Assembly (NCBI RefSeq): GCF_024199925.1 | Contig: NZ_JANADR010000001.1 | Span: 4,092,001-4,156,000, forward strand | Reading direction: 5' to 3' | Length of the DNA stretch: 64,000 nt | Source: Bradyrhizobium sp. CCGUVB1N3 | Lineage (GTDB): Bacteria; Pseudomonadota; Alphaproteobacteria; Rhizobiales; Xanthobacteraceae | Shown: piece by piece, positions 33,647-41,196 of the stretch | Numbering within the stretch: the first letter of the stretch is position 1 | Layout: each line of letters starts with the position of its first letter | The notes under the pieces: generated by a model | The model's database searches: none | What the model was told of the DNA's origin: nothing | The model's input: only the letters and a program-made list of their open reading frames with translations | Position numbers and translations under genes: made by a program

Positions 33647-35047
33647 TTAGCCTACGGGATCGATCGGTGAGGCTGGCACGCCGCCCGCCTCGATCGCCTC
33701 GCCGGCGAGCAGGCAGAGGTCCTCACGATAGCGTCCGGAGACGACATGCACGCCGACGGGCGCCTTGCCGACGAGACCGGTGGAGACCGCGAGGCCCGGC
33801 AGTCCCATGAAGGGAATGGCGATCTGCGGCAATTGCGCGTCCCAGACCCGCTTGAAGGATGCCTCATCCTTGCGATCGAGATGGTCGGGAAACGGCAATT
33901 CGCCGGAAACCGGCGTCAGCACCACCGCGTATTTTTCGAAGAACAGCATCCATTCGCGGGTCAGCGTTGCCCGACGCATCAGCGCCTTGGCGTAGGCCGC
34001 CTGGTCGAACGGGGTGACCCTGGCGCGGTTGCCGCGCAGGCAGGCGAGCGCGCCGGGATCGCCCTCGCGTTCGGCGGCCTCGAGCGCGGCCTCATAACCG
34101 TCGCCGAGCCAGAGCCTGGTCTGCCATTCGGCAGCTTCCCGCATCGGCGGGGTGTTCTCGATCACCTCCACCGTCCAGCCTGCCCGCTCCAGCCGCTTGC
34201 CGGCGTCGATGACTGCGGCCGTCACTTCCGGCGCAGTCGCAAGCCCGTCCGGATTGAGGCACAGCGCCGCGCGCCTGGGCATCGCCGGTCCCTCGAGCGG
34301 CGCTGGCACCCACCAGGGGTCGCGGACGTCGCGGGCCGCCATCGCGGCGAGCGAAATCCGCAAATCATTGATGGTGCGCGCCAGCGGCCCGGAGACCGCG
34401 CTGATCTGCGGCCCGATCGGGCGTTCCGGCAGTGCCGCGTTGAAGGCGGGAATCCGGCCCATGGTCGGCCGCAAGCCGTGCACACCGCAGGCGTAGGCGG
34501 GATAGCGGATCGAGCCCGCGATATCGGTGCCGTGGGCGATGTGGCCGATGCCGGCCGCGACCGCCGAACCTGCACCTCCGGACGAGCCGCCCGGGGTCAG
34601 CGAGGCATCGCGCGGATTCTTGGTGTCACCGTGGATCAAATTGGTGGTGAACCAGCGGTAGGAAAAGGCCGGGCAGTTGGTGCGGCCGAGGATGACGGCG
34701 CCCGCCTTGCGCAAATTGGCGACCACCGGATTGTCGGCCTTGGCGATGACCTCGCGCTGGATCTTCAGGCCATTGGTGGTGGCAAAGCCCTCCTGGTCGA
34801 CATTGACCTTCACCGTCACGGGGACGCCGGCCAGAAGGCCCGGATCCTCGCCACGGGCGATCGCGCCATCCACCGCTGCTGCCTGCTTGAGCACGTCCTC
34901 CGGCCGGTGGTCGATCACCGCATTCAGCCTGGGATTGACGGCATCGAGCCGGGCCAGGCCCGCCTTCGCGGCTTCGGTGGCTGAAACCTTCCTGGACCGG
35001 ATGAGGGTGGCGAGGTCGGTGGCCGACAGGCGCCAGAGATCTTGCAT
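33647..35047 (-). CDS. Amidase (amidase signature family)
   Basis: 466-residue amidase-signature hydrolase with the Ser-cisSer-Lys triad. The Lys lies in LAGVPVTVKVNVDQEG (about residue 79), the glycine/serine-rich signature is TPGGSSGGAGSAVAAGIG (about 151-168), and the nucleophile Ser is in GTDIAGSIRYPA (about 178). It hydrolyses a carboxamide to acid and ammonia. GatA is unlikely because no gatB or gatC is near and the C-terminal half is divergent. The substrate is unknown. It is the first gene of the likely amidase-gpx-DUF3297 operon. Confidence 0.92.
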   Translation of the reverse strand: MQDLWRLSATDLATLIRSRKVSATEAAKAGLARLDAVNPRLNAVIDHRPEDVLKQAAAVDGAIARGEDPGLLAGVPVTVKVNVDQEGFATTNGLKIQREVIAKADNPVVANLRKAGAVILGRTNCPAFSYRWFTTNLIHGDTKNPRDASLTPGGSSGGAGSAVAAGIGHIAHGTDIAGSIRYPAYACGVHGLRPTMGRIPAFNAALPERPIGPQISAVSGPLARTINDLRISLAAMAARDVRDPWWVPAPLEGPAMPRRAALCLNPDGLATAPEVTAAVIDAGKRLERAGWTVEVIENTPPMREAAEWQTRLWLGDGYEAALEAAEREGDPGALACLRGNRARVTPFDQAAYAKALMRRATLTREWMLFFEKYAVVLTPVSGELPFPDHLDRKDEASFKRVWDAQLPQIAIPFMGLPGLAVSTGLVGKAPVGVHVVSGRYREDLCLLAGEAIEAGGVPASPIDPVG

Positions 35048-35130
35048 GACGTGCTCCGTGTGGAGCGGGTCTTTTAGCGCCGGTCAGGCGGCAAAGCCAT
35101 GCGCATTACGCAGGGGCGGAATCCCGATCG

Positions 35131-35388
35131 TCAGTGCCGGGTGGCGGATTGATCGGGCAGGTCCAGAAGCGCCTCGGTGAAGGGAAATTCCAGCACGATC
35201 TCACCGTCGACGTCGGTGACCTCGATGACCGCCTCCAGCAGCGCCGGCTGGGTGCCTTCCGATTTCAGCACTTCCAGAATCATCTGGCGCGCCACTTCCC
35301 AGGCGCGATCGGGATTGCGCAGATCCTCGCCGTCAGGATCCACGATCAATTCGTCGCCGATGCGGGTGTTGAAGAAATATCTGGGCAT
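35131..35388 (-). CDS. DUF6894-type small protein
   Basis: 85-residue protein starting MPRYFFNTRIGDELIVDPDG, the family hallmark of small Bradyrhizobium/Rhizobiales DUF6894 proteins. It continues DLRNPDRAWEVARQMILEVL and ends in acidic VTDVDGEIVLEFPFTEALL. Function unknown. These proteins are often present in many copies and sometimes linked to stress regulation. It is isolated and reads away from the pqq promoter region. The ATG at 35388 fits the family start; a TTG four codons upstream is less likely. Confidence 0.8.
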   Translation of the reverse strand: MPRYFFNTRIGDELIVDPDGEDLRNPDRAWEVARQMILEVLKSEGTQPALLEAVIEVTDVDGEIVLEFPFTEALLDLPDQSATRH

Positions 35389-35582
35389 GCCTTGATCCAA
35401 TGGGGTCGCCTGTAGCGGATTGAAAGCCGCTTCGCACTCACAACTGCTTTATCCGGACAGGGATGACACCCTATCGTTCGTTCTTTGCACATCGTCGTAA
35501 TTTGCATGGGGTTGTTTTGCTGTTTTTGCGTCATCTCCGCGGCGCGATCGGGCCTTTCCGTGTTTGCAGCGCAGCATTGCGG

Positions 35583-35599
35583 CTACCTACTACCTAGGT
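35583..35599 (+). promoter_or_regulatory. Candidate regulator site upstream of pqqA
   Basis: Tandem CTACCTA-CTACCTA (35583-35596) overlapping the 8-bp palindrome ACCTAGGT (35592-35599), about 90 nt before the pqqA start. Tandem or palindromic sites at this distance suit a LuxR/NarL-type response regulator of the kind that controls PQQ and alcohol-dehydrogenase genes in other bacteria. That link is inference. Confidence 0.45.
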
Positions 35600-35688
35600 C
35601 TCGGAAGATTTAACTGGCGAACTTTTCTGCCCGCAGTAGTTTAACGGGGGGCGGACACGTCCGATTTCTCAGAAAAAGGAGGGCCACA

Positions 35689-35769
35689 ATGGCTTGGAAA
35701 GCGCCGAAGATCGTCGAAGTACCGTGCGGCATGGAAATCAACATGTATGTGAGCGCCACCCGCAAGTAA
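35689..35769 (+). CDS. pqqA: PQQ precursor peptide PqqA
   Basis: 26-residue ribosomal precursor of pyrroloquinoline quinone. The Glu16 and Tyr20 that become cross-linked are in place (MEINMYVSATRK, Glu-X3-Tyr). The N-terminal MAWKAPKIVEV leader is the PqqD/PqqE recognition part. It has a strong AAGGAGG ribosome site. The peptide binds PqqD, is cross-linked by the radical SAM enzyme PqqE and is then trimmed by proteases. It is first in the pqqABCDE cluster and is separated from pqqB by 117 nt that contain a hairpin. Confidence 0.97.
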   Translation: MAWKAPKIVEVPCGMEINMYVSATRK

Positions 35770-35794
35770 GGGCGCTGATTTCACGTTGAGCGCA

Positions 35795-35858
35795 GGTGGA
35801 TCCTTCGGGTGCGCCACGTTCCCGGACGAAGGGAATTGTGCCGGCCTCAAGATCCACC
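35795..35858 (+). terminator. Possible attenuator hairpin between pqqA and pqqB
   Basis: GGTGGATC (35795-35802) and GATCCACC (35851-35858) form a perfect 8-bp stem around a 48-nt loop, extendable by two pairs across a bulged A. There is no U-tract. Such a structure could lower pqqB-E expression relative to pqqA, whose peptide is consumed stoichiometrically. Confidence 0.4.
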
Positions 35859-35886
35859 GCGACACGTGCCTCCAGGAGACGGATTC

Positions 35887-36816
35887 ATGCTTCGCGTCGT
35901 CGTCCTGGGCGCCGCGGCTGGCGGCGGGGTCCCGCAGTGGAACTGCGGGTGCACAGGCTGCCGGGCAGCGCGCGCTGACTCCAGACAATTGCAGAGAACC
36001 CAGGCTTCGGTCGCCTTCAGCGCCGATGGCGACAACTGGTTCCTGATCAACGCCTCTCCCGACCTCCGGCAGCAGTTCAACGCGACGCCGCAGCTGCATC
36101 CGAAGCCGGGGGCGCTACGCCACACGCCGATCGCAGGCGTGATCCTGACCAATGGCGAGGTGGACGCGGTGGCGGGCCTCTTGTCGATGCGCGAGGGCTC
36201 GCCCTTCGCGATCTACGCCCATGACAAGGTGCTGGCGATCCTGAAGGCCAACAGCATCTTCAACGTGCTGAACGAGAAGAACGTCAAGCGCGAGCCGATC
36301 GGGGTCGACGAGCCGTTCGAGCCGCGCCTTCCCGACGGCGCACGCTCCGGCATCGAGGTGGTTGCGTTCGAGGTAGCCGGCAAATCGGCCTGGTATCTGG
36401 AAGGCAAGGCGCATCCCGGCGGCAGCAGCGGCGCCGGCGATACGCTCGGCCTGAAGATCACGGACAAGTCGACCGGCAGGAATTTCTACTTCCTCGCCGC
36501 CTGTGCCGAGGTCACCGACGCGCTGAGAGCGCAGATTGCCGGCGCATCGCTGGTGTTCTTCGACGGCACGGTGTGGCGCGACGACGAGATGATAAAGGCC
36601 GGCCTCGGCCACAAGACCGGCAAGAGCATGGGACATGTCGCGATGTCCGGCGAGGACGGCGCGATCGCGCGGCTCGCCGGCCTCGATATCGACAGGAAGA
36701 TATTTCTGCATATCAATAACTCGAACCCGGTGCTGCTGCCCTCCTCGCCCGAGCGCAAGGCGGCCGAACATGCGGGCTGGCAGATACCCGCCGACGGAAC
36801 GGAGATCGTGCTGTGA
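35887..36816 (+). CDS. pqqB: PQQ biosynthesis protein PqqB
   Basis: 309-residue metallo-beta-lactamase-fold protein that acts in the oxidation steps of PQQ synthesis, proposed as a hydroxylase of the cross-linked Glu-Tyr intermediate. It starts MLRVVVLGAAAGGGVPQWNC, the standard PqqB N-terminus, with Cys pairs CGCTGC nearby that bind structural metal in homologues. Further landmarks are INASPDLRQQ, VILTNGEVDAVAGLLSMREG and the C-terminal FLHINNSNPVL. The start is supported by AGGAG 9 nt upstream. Its stop overlaps the pqqC start. Confidence 0.96.
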   Translation: MLRVVVLGAAAGGGVPQWNCGCTGCRAARADSRQLQRTQASVAFSADGDNWFLINASPDLRQQFNATPQLHPKPGALRHTPIAGVILTNGEVDAVAGLLSMREGSPFAIYAHDKVLAILKANSIFNVLNEKNVKREPIGVDEPFEPRLPDGARSGIEVVAFEVAGKSAWYLEGKAHPGGSSGAGDTLGLKITDKSTGRNFYFLAACAEVTDALRAQIAGASLVFFDGTVWRDDEMIKAGLGHKTGKSMGHVAMSGEDGAIARLAGLDIDRKIFLHINNSNPVLLPSSPERKAAEHAGWQIPADGTEIVL

Positions 36817-37592
36817 ACGCCATGACGCTGCCCGGAATGACCGCACTCTCGATCGGCAACGACATCAGGCTCAACTCGACCGAGGAGCTCGAGGCGACGC
36901 TGCGCCACATCGGCGCGACGCGCTATCACAGCCTGCATCCGTTCCATAAGCTCCTGCACGGCGGCAAGCTGAACAAGGGCCAGGTGCAGGCCTGGGCACT
37001 GAACCGCTACTATTACCAGAGCACGATCCCGCTCAAGGACGCGGTGGTGATCTCGCGCTTTCGCGACCGCGCCACGCGGCTGGAATGGCGCCACCGCATC
37101 GAGGATCATGACGGCGATGTCGGCAGCGAGGGCGGCATCGAGCGCTGGATCAAGCTGACCGAAGGCCTTGGGCTGGACACGGCCTATGTGGAATCGACTG
37201 AGGGCATTCTCCCCGCGACGCGCTTTGCGGTCGAGGCCTACGTGCATTTCTGCCGCGAGAAGAGCCCGTTGGAGGCGATCGCCTCCTCCCTGACGGAGCT
37301 GTTCGCGCCGAGCATTCACGAAGAGCGCATCAGCGGCATGCTGGAGCACTATGATTTCGTCAATCCTGATATCATGAGCTACTTCAAGCGCCGGCTGACC
37401 CAGGCGCCGCGCGATGCGAATTTCGCGCTCGACTACGTCAAGAAGCACGCCAGGACGGCGGAGGAACGTGCGGCCGTCTGCAACGCGCTGATCTTCAAGA
37501 CCAACGTGCTGTGGGTGCAGCTCGATGCGCTCTATCATGCCTATGTCGATGGGCACATTCCGCCGGGCGCCTTCGTGCCCAAGGTCAGCTAA
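36813..37592 (+). CDS. pqqC: Pyrroloquinoline-quinone synthase PqqC
   Basis: 259-residue cofactor-free oxidase that performs ring closure and the final eight-electron oxidation to PQQ. All-helical, with the family motifs HPFHKLLHGGKLNKGQVQAW, NRYYYQSTIPLKD, RIEDHDGD and the C-terminal DALYHAYVDGHIPPGAF. It begins with GTG, overlapping the pqqB stop codon as GTGA, so it is translationally coupled. Confidence 0.97.
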   Translation: MNAMTLPGMTALSIGNDIRLNSTEELEATLRHIGATRYHSLHPFHKLLHGGKLNKGQVQAWALNRYYYQSTIPLKDAVVISRFRDRATRLEWRHRIEDHDGDVGSEGGIERWIKLTEGLGLDTAYVESTEGILPATRFAVEAYVHFCREKSPLEAIASSLTELFAPSIHEERISGMLEHYDFVNPDIMSYFKRRLTQAPRDANFALDYVKKHARTAEERAAVCNALIFKTNVLWVQLDALYHAYVDGHIPPGAFVPKVS

Positions 37593-37617
37593 AAAGGCGA
37601 GCTGGAGAGGACAAGCA

Positions 37618-37929
37618 ATGGCCGGGCCGCGTCACATCAGCGTCAGCGAAGCGAGCCGGCCCGTGCTGCCGCGGCATGCCAAGCTGAAATACGACGAGAC
37701 GCGGAAAGTCTGGGTGATCCTGGCGCCGGAACGGGTGCTGGCGCCGGACGAGATCGCGGTCGAGGTCCTGCAGCTCTGCGACGGCATCCGCAATGTCGGC
37801 GATGTGGCCGACCAGCTCGCCGCGAAGTATGCTGCGCCGCGCGATGCGATTTTGACTGACGTGATCGCCATGTTGCAGGACCTTGCGGACAAGGGCTTTT
37901 TGACCGAAGCCCGGGAGAAGACGGCATGA
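37618..37929 (+). CDS. pqqD: PqqA-binding chaperone PqqD
   Basis: 103-residue RiPP recognition element that binds PqqA and presents it to PqqE. It shows PRHAKLKYDETRKVWVILAP (beta-wing) and helices EVLQLCDGIRNVGDVADQLA and DVIAMLQDLADKGFL. The start is taken at the ATG at 37618, with GGAGAGG upstream. It ends with an ATGA overlap into pqqE. Confidence 0.95.
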   Translation: MAGPRHISVSEASRPVLPRHAKLKYDETRKVWVILAPERVLAPDEIAVEVLQLCDGIRNVGDVADQLAAKYAAPRDAILTDVIAMLQDLADKGFLTEAREKTA

Positions 37930-39143
37930 GTGACGTGCTCGGCGACCCCGGCGTTCCCCACGATGTCAGCGACAGCCTCGCTGTGCTCGAAAAGCAGCGC
38001 TCGACGGCGGAGACGTTTGGAATTCCGCTCGCCGTCCTGCTCGAGGTCACGCATCGCTGCCCGCTGCAATGCCCCTATTGCTCCAACCCGGTCGAGCTCG
38101 ATCGCGCCGGCAAGGAGCTGACGACCGAGGAGTGGAAGAAGGTCTTGACCGAGCTCGCCGAGATCGGCGTGCTCCAGGTCCATTTCTCCGGCGGCGAGCC
38201 GACTGCGCGGAAAGACCTCGTCGAGCTCATCAAGCATGCGAGCGACGCGGGCCTCTATACCAATTTGATCACCTCGGCCGTGCTGCTGACCCGCGACAGA
38301 CTGAGCGAGCTTGCGGATGCCGGCCTCTGCCATGTGCAGATTAGCTTTCAGGGCACCGAAGATATCGCCGCCGACCGCGTCGCCGGCTACAAAGGCGCGC
38401 ATCACAAGAAGCTCGAAGTCGCGCGCTGGACGCGCGAACTCGACCTGCCGCTCACCGTGAACGCGGTGATGCACCGCCAGAACCTGCACCAGCTCCCCGA
38501 CATCATCCAGATGGCGGTCGATCTCGACGCCGACCGGCTCGAGGTCGCCAACGTCCAGTACTACGGCTGGGCGCTGAAGAACCGCGCCGCGCTGATGCCG
38601 ACGGTCGCGCAGCTCGACGAGACCACCCGTCTCGTCGAAGAGGCGCGCGAGCGCCTCAAGGGCACGCTCGCGATCGACTACGTCGTGCCGGACTATTATG
38701 CGCTACGGCCGAAGAAGTGCATGGGCGGCTGGGGCCGGCAGTTCTTCAACATCTCACCCGCCGGCAAGGTGCTGCCCTGCCATGCGGCCGAGAGCATCAC
38801 CGGGCTCGACTTCGAGTCGGTACGCTCCAATCATTCGATCGCCTGGATCTGGCAGAACTCGGACGCTTTCAACCGCTACCGCGGCACCGGCTGGATGAAG
38901 GAGCCGTGCAAGACCTGCGAATTCCGCGAGATCGATTTCGGCGGCTGCCGCTGCCAGGCCTTTGCGCTGACGGGCGATGCGGCCAATACCGATCCGGCCT
39001 GCGCGCTGTCGCCGCTGCACGAGACCATCTTCAAGCAGGCCGAACGCGAAGCCGAAGGCGAGACCAACCGCTTCCTCTACCGCAACTTTGCCGGTGGCAC
39101 TTTGGAGCCTGACCCTGCGGAGTCCGGCAAGCATGGCGCCTGA
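37926..39143 (+). CDS. pqqE: Radical SAM PqqA-crosslinking enzyme PqqE
   Basis: 405-residue radical S-adenosylmethionine enzyme that makes the Glu-Tyr C-C bond in PqqA. The radical SAM cluster motif CX3CX2C is at Cys45, Cys49 and Cys52 (HRCPLQCPYC), and the GGEP motif is in HFSGGEPTARKD. The C-terminal SPASM region binds auxiliary Fe-S clusters through Cys in KKCMGGWG, LPCHAA, PCKTCEF and GGCRCQAF. It overlaps pqqD by 4 nt and the following peptidase gene by 11 nt. Confidence 0.97.
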   Translation: MSDVLGDPGVPHDVSDSLAVLEKQRSTAETFGIPLAVLLEVTHRCPLQCPYCSNPVELDRAGKELTTEEWKKVLTELAEIGVLQVHFSGGEPTARKDLVELIKHASDAGLYTNLITSAVLLTRDRLSELADAGLCHVQISFQGTEDIAADRVAGYKGAHHKKLEVARWTRELDLPLTVNAVMHRQNLHQLPDIIQMAVDLDADRLEVANVQYYGWALKNRAALMPTVAQLDETTRLVEEARERLKGTLAIDYVVPDYYALRPKKCMGGWGRQFFNISPAGKVLPCHAAESITGLDFESVRSNHSIAWIWQNSDAFNRYRGTGWMKEPCKTCEFREIDFGGCRCQAFALTGDAANTDPACALSPLHETIFKQAEREAEGETNRFLYRNFAGGTLEPDPAESGKHGA

Positions 39144-40152
39144 CGCCGACGCGGCCAAATCGGCCAAGGAATCGGCAAAGCAAGCCGATCCCTTCGCGCC
39201 GCTGACCTCCGAAATGCTCGCCGTCTCCGACGGCCACGAGATCTATGTCGAAAGCGCCGGCCGCGCCGACGGCATCCCAGCCGTCTATCTGCATGGGGGT
39301 CCCGGCAGCGGCTGCCAGCCCGATCATCGCCGGCTTTTTGATCCCGAGCGATTCCATGCCGTGCTGTTCGACCAGCGCGGCGCCGGCCGCAGCCGACCGA
39401 AGGGCTCGCGCGAGCACAACACCACGCAGCATCTCGTCGCGGACATGGAGGCGATCCGCCAAAAGTTCGGTTTCGAACGCTGGATGGTGATCGGCGGTTC
39501 CTGGGGCGCGACGCTGGCGCTGGCCTACGCGGAAGCTCATCCCGAGCGCGTCTCTGGCATCGTGTTGCGCGCAACCTTTCTCGGCACACGAGCGGAGGTC
39601 GAGACTGGCTTCACGTCGCGGCTGCCGCAATTCTATCCCGCGCTCAACGAGGACTTTTTGAGCCTGCTGTCGACCGAAGAACGAGAGCGGCCGATCGAGG
39701 CGTACTGGCGACGCATTCTCGATCCCGCTCCTGATCTGCATGGCCCCGCCGCGCGCGCCTGGCACGACACCGAGCGCACCCTCTCCGAACACAAGCCGGC
39801 GCGCACGCGGCTCGATCTCGCCACGCTCAACGTGTGGCGCACGCTGCCCGCGACACCGTTCATGGAAGCACACTACTTCATCAATGACTGCTTCATGGCG
39901 CAGGATCAGCTGCTGCGAAACGCCGGCAAGCTCGCCGGCATTCACGGCATCATCATCCAGGGCCGCTATGATCTGTTGTGCCCGCCTGAGACATCTTGGG
40001 CACTCGCGAAAGTGTGGCCCACTTCCGAGATCCGCATCGTGGAAGAGGCCGGGCATTCGCTCTATGATCCCGGCGTGAGGGACGCGGTGATGAAAGCGAT
40101 CGCGGACCTCGGCTCGAAGATCGTGCGCGAAAGCTCTAGCCCCTCATCCTGA
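39133..40152 (+). CDS. pip: Proline iminopeptidase (S33 peptidase) in the pqq operon
   Basis: 339-residue alpha/beta hydrolase that releases N-terminal proline from peptides. It has the HGGPGSG oxyanion motif (residues 54-60), the nucleophile Ser123 in GGSWGATLALAYAE, the Asp in GRYDLLCPPE and the His in EAGHSLYDPG. The ATG at 39133 lies inside the end of pqqE, so the two are coupled. Cleavage of modified PqqA needs proteases, and peptidase genes of various families occur in pqq clusters, so a role in PqqA trimming or peptide recycling is plausible but unproven. The last four codons lie inside an interspersed repeat. Confidence 0.88.
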   Translation: MAPDADAAKSAKESAKQADPFAPLTSEMLAVSDGHEIYVESAGRADGIPAVYLHGGPGSGCQPDHRRLFDPERFHAVLFDQRGAGRSRPKGSREHNTTQHLVADMEAIRQKFGFERWMVIGGSWGATLALAYAEAHPERVSGIVLRATFLGTRAEVETGFTSRLPQFYPALNEDFLSLLSTEERERPIEAYWRRILDPAPDLHGPAARAWHDTERTLSEHKPARTRLDLATLNVWRTLPATPFMEAHYFINDCFMAQDQLLRNAGKLAGIHGIIIQGRYDLLCPPETSWALAKVWPTSEIRIVEEAGHSLYDPGVRDAVMKAIADLGSKIVRESSSPSS

Positions 40153-40253
40153 GGAGCGCTCCGACGGAGCGCGTCTCGAAGGATGGAGGCCGAGCTGCAG
40201 CAGCGGTGCCTTCATGGTTCGAGACGCCGCTTCGCGGCTCCTCACCATGAGGG
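40141..40253. repeat. Interspersed palindromic repeat, family E copy 2
   Basis: Arms CCCTCATCCTGAGGAGCGC and GCGGCTCCTCACCATGAGGG surround GCGCTCCGACGGAGCGCGTC and CGAGACGCCGCTTCGCGGC hairpins. It begins within the last codons of the peptidase gene and supplies its stop codon, as an inserted repeat would. Confidence 0.78.
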
Positions 40254-40285
40254 TCGAGAGTTCGGATGGGAAGGACAACAAGAAA

Positions 40286-40960
40286 ATGCCGCTCGCCGGG
40301 AAGGGCATGCTGCTGACGTCGATGAATATCGACGCCGGGCATGAGGCTGATTTCAACCGCTGGTACGATCGCGAACATCTTGCGGAGCGGGTAGCGATCG
40401 ACGGTTTTCTGGAGGCGCGGCGCTACGTCGCGCACGCTGCCAGCCCCAAATATCTCTGCCTGTATTCGACGACGACGCTCGACGTGCTCGACAGTCCCGC
40501 TTATCGGGCACGGCTTGCAAGCCCGACCGACTGGTCGCGCCAGACCATGGCGCGGTTTGAGAACATGATCCGCGCGGTGGCGCGCATCACCATCAGCCGT
40601 GGCACCGGACGCGGCGTCGCGCTCGGCGTGGTCCGGCTGCGCCCGACGCCCGACAATGCCGATCGATTGCGTGATGCATTGCGGGAAAAGCTCGCGCCGG
40701 AAAAACACGACGGCATCATCTCGATGCACCTGCTGGAGAGTGATGCAGAGCTTTCCGGTCCGATGGCCGAGATTCCGTCGGTGCGCAGCGGCGCCAACGA
40801 TTGGTTCGTGCTGATCGACGGCACGCGCGTCAGCGCCGTCTCTGCCGTGATCGCCGAGCGCTTCACCGGCCCAGCAGCATCACCGTCCTCGCTTCCCGTT
40901 TCCGTCGGCACCTACTGCCTGATGTGGGACCTTGCGAAGAGCGACATCGCACGCGGCTGA
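40286..40960 (+). CDS. Hypothetical protein with two dimeric alpha-beta barrel-like halves
   Basis: Function not recognised. A 224-residue soluble protein starts at the ATG at 40286 (MPLAGKGMLLTSMNIDAGHE), with AAGGA upstream; the longer frame runs through repeat DNA. The N-terminal half contains FNRWYDREHLAERVAIDGFL and RYVAHAASPKYLCLYSTTTL, a pattern seen in EthD/DabB-like ferredoxin-fold proteins. The second half (VVRLRPTPDNADRLRDALRE ... GTYCLMWDLAKSDIARG) looks like a second such domain. Such proteins bind or transform small aromatic molecules. It follows the pqq cluster but is separated from it by a repeat. Confidence 0.65.
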   Translation: MPLAGKGMLLTSMNIDAGHEADFNRWYDREHLAERVAIDGFLEARRYVAHAASPKYLCLYSTTTLDVLDSPAYRARLASPTDWSRQTMARFENMIRAVARITISRGTGRGVALGVVRLRPTPDNADRLRDALREKLAPEKHDGIISMHLLESDAELSGPMAEIPSVRSGANDWFVLIDGTRVSAVSAVIAERFTGPAASPSSLPVSVGTYCLMWDLAKSDIARG

Positions 40961-41077
40961 AATCATCACACGCATGACGAGATGCTGCACCGCCGCATAA
41001 TGTTTGCTTCTGTGAATGCTCTGTGTGCGTAGCTCCTATGAATGCGGGGCGCCGCCCAAATTTGCCTTTGTGCGCGC

Positions 41078-41094
41078 CTCGGAATGGTTCTAAT
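41078..41094 (+). promoter_or_regulatory. Weak iron-control-element (ICE)-like site
   Basis: The sequence around GGAATGGTTCTAAT resembles the 7-3-7 inverted repeat TTTAGAA-N3-TTCTAAA bound by Irr in Bradyrhizobium, with about 10 of 14 positions matching and the right arm better than the left. It lies about 105 nt upstream of an Fe-S-rich operon, where iron control would make sense. Confidence 0.25.
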
Positions 41095-41196
41095 AAGGTA
41101 AGCCTATGATCCAATTTAAAAACCATATCGACGCGTAAGCGTTCGCCAAGCTCAAGAAGGCCGCCGGGCGCTTGAGCCTGTGCGGACAGGGTAGGA

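Noticed and set aside
35500..35530. Sigma-54 promoter upstream of pqqA (TGGGG...TTGCT)
   Set aside because: The GG-to-GC spacing is one base too short and most flanking consensus positions do not match.
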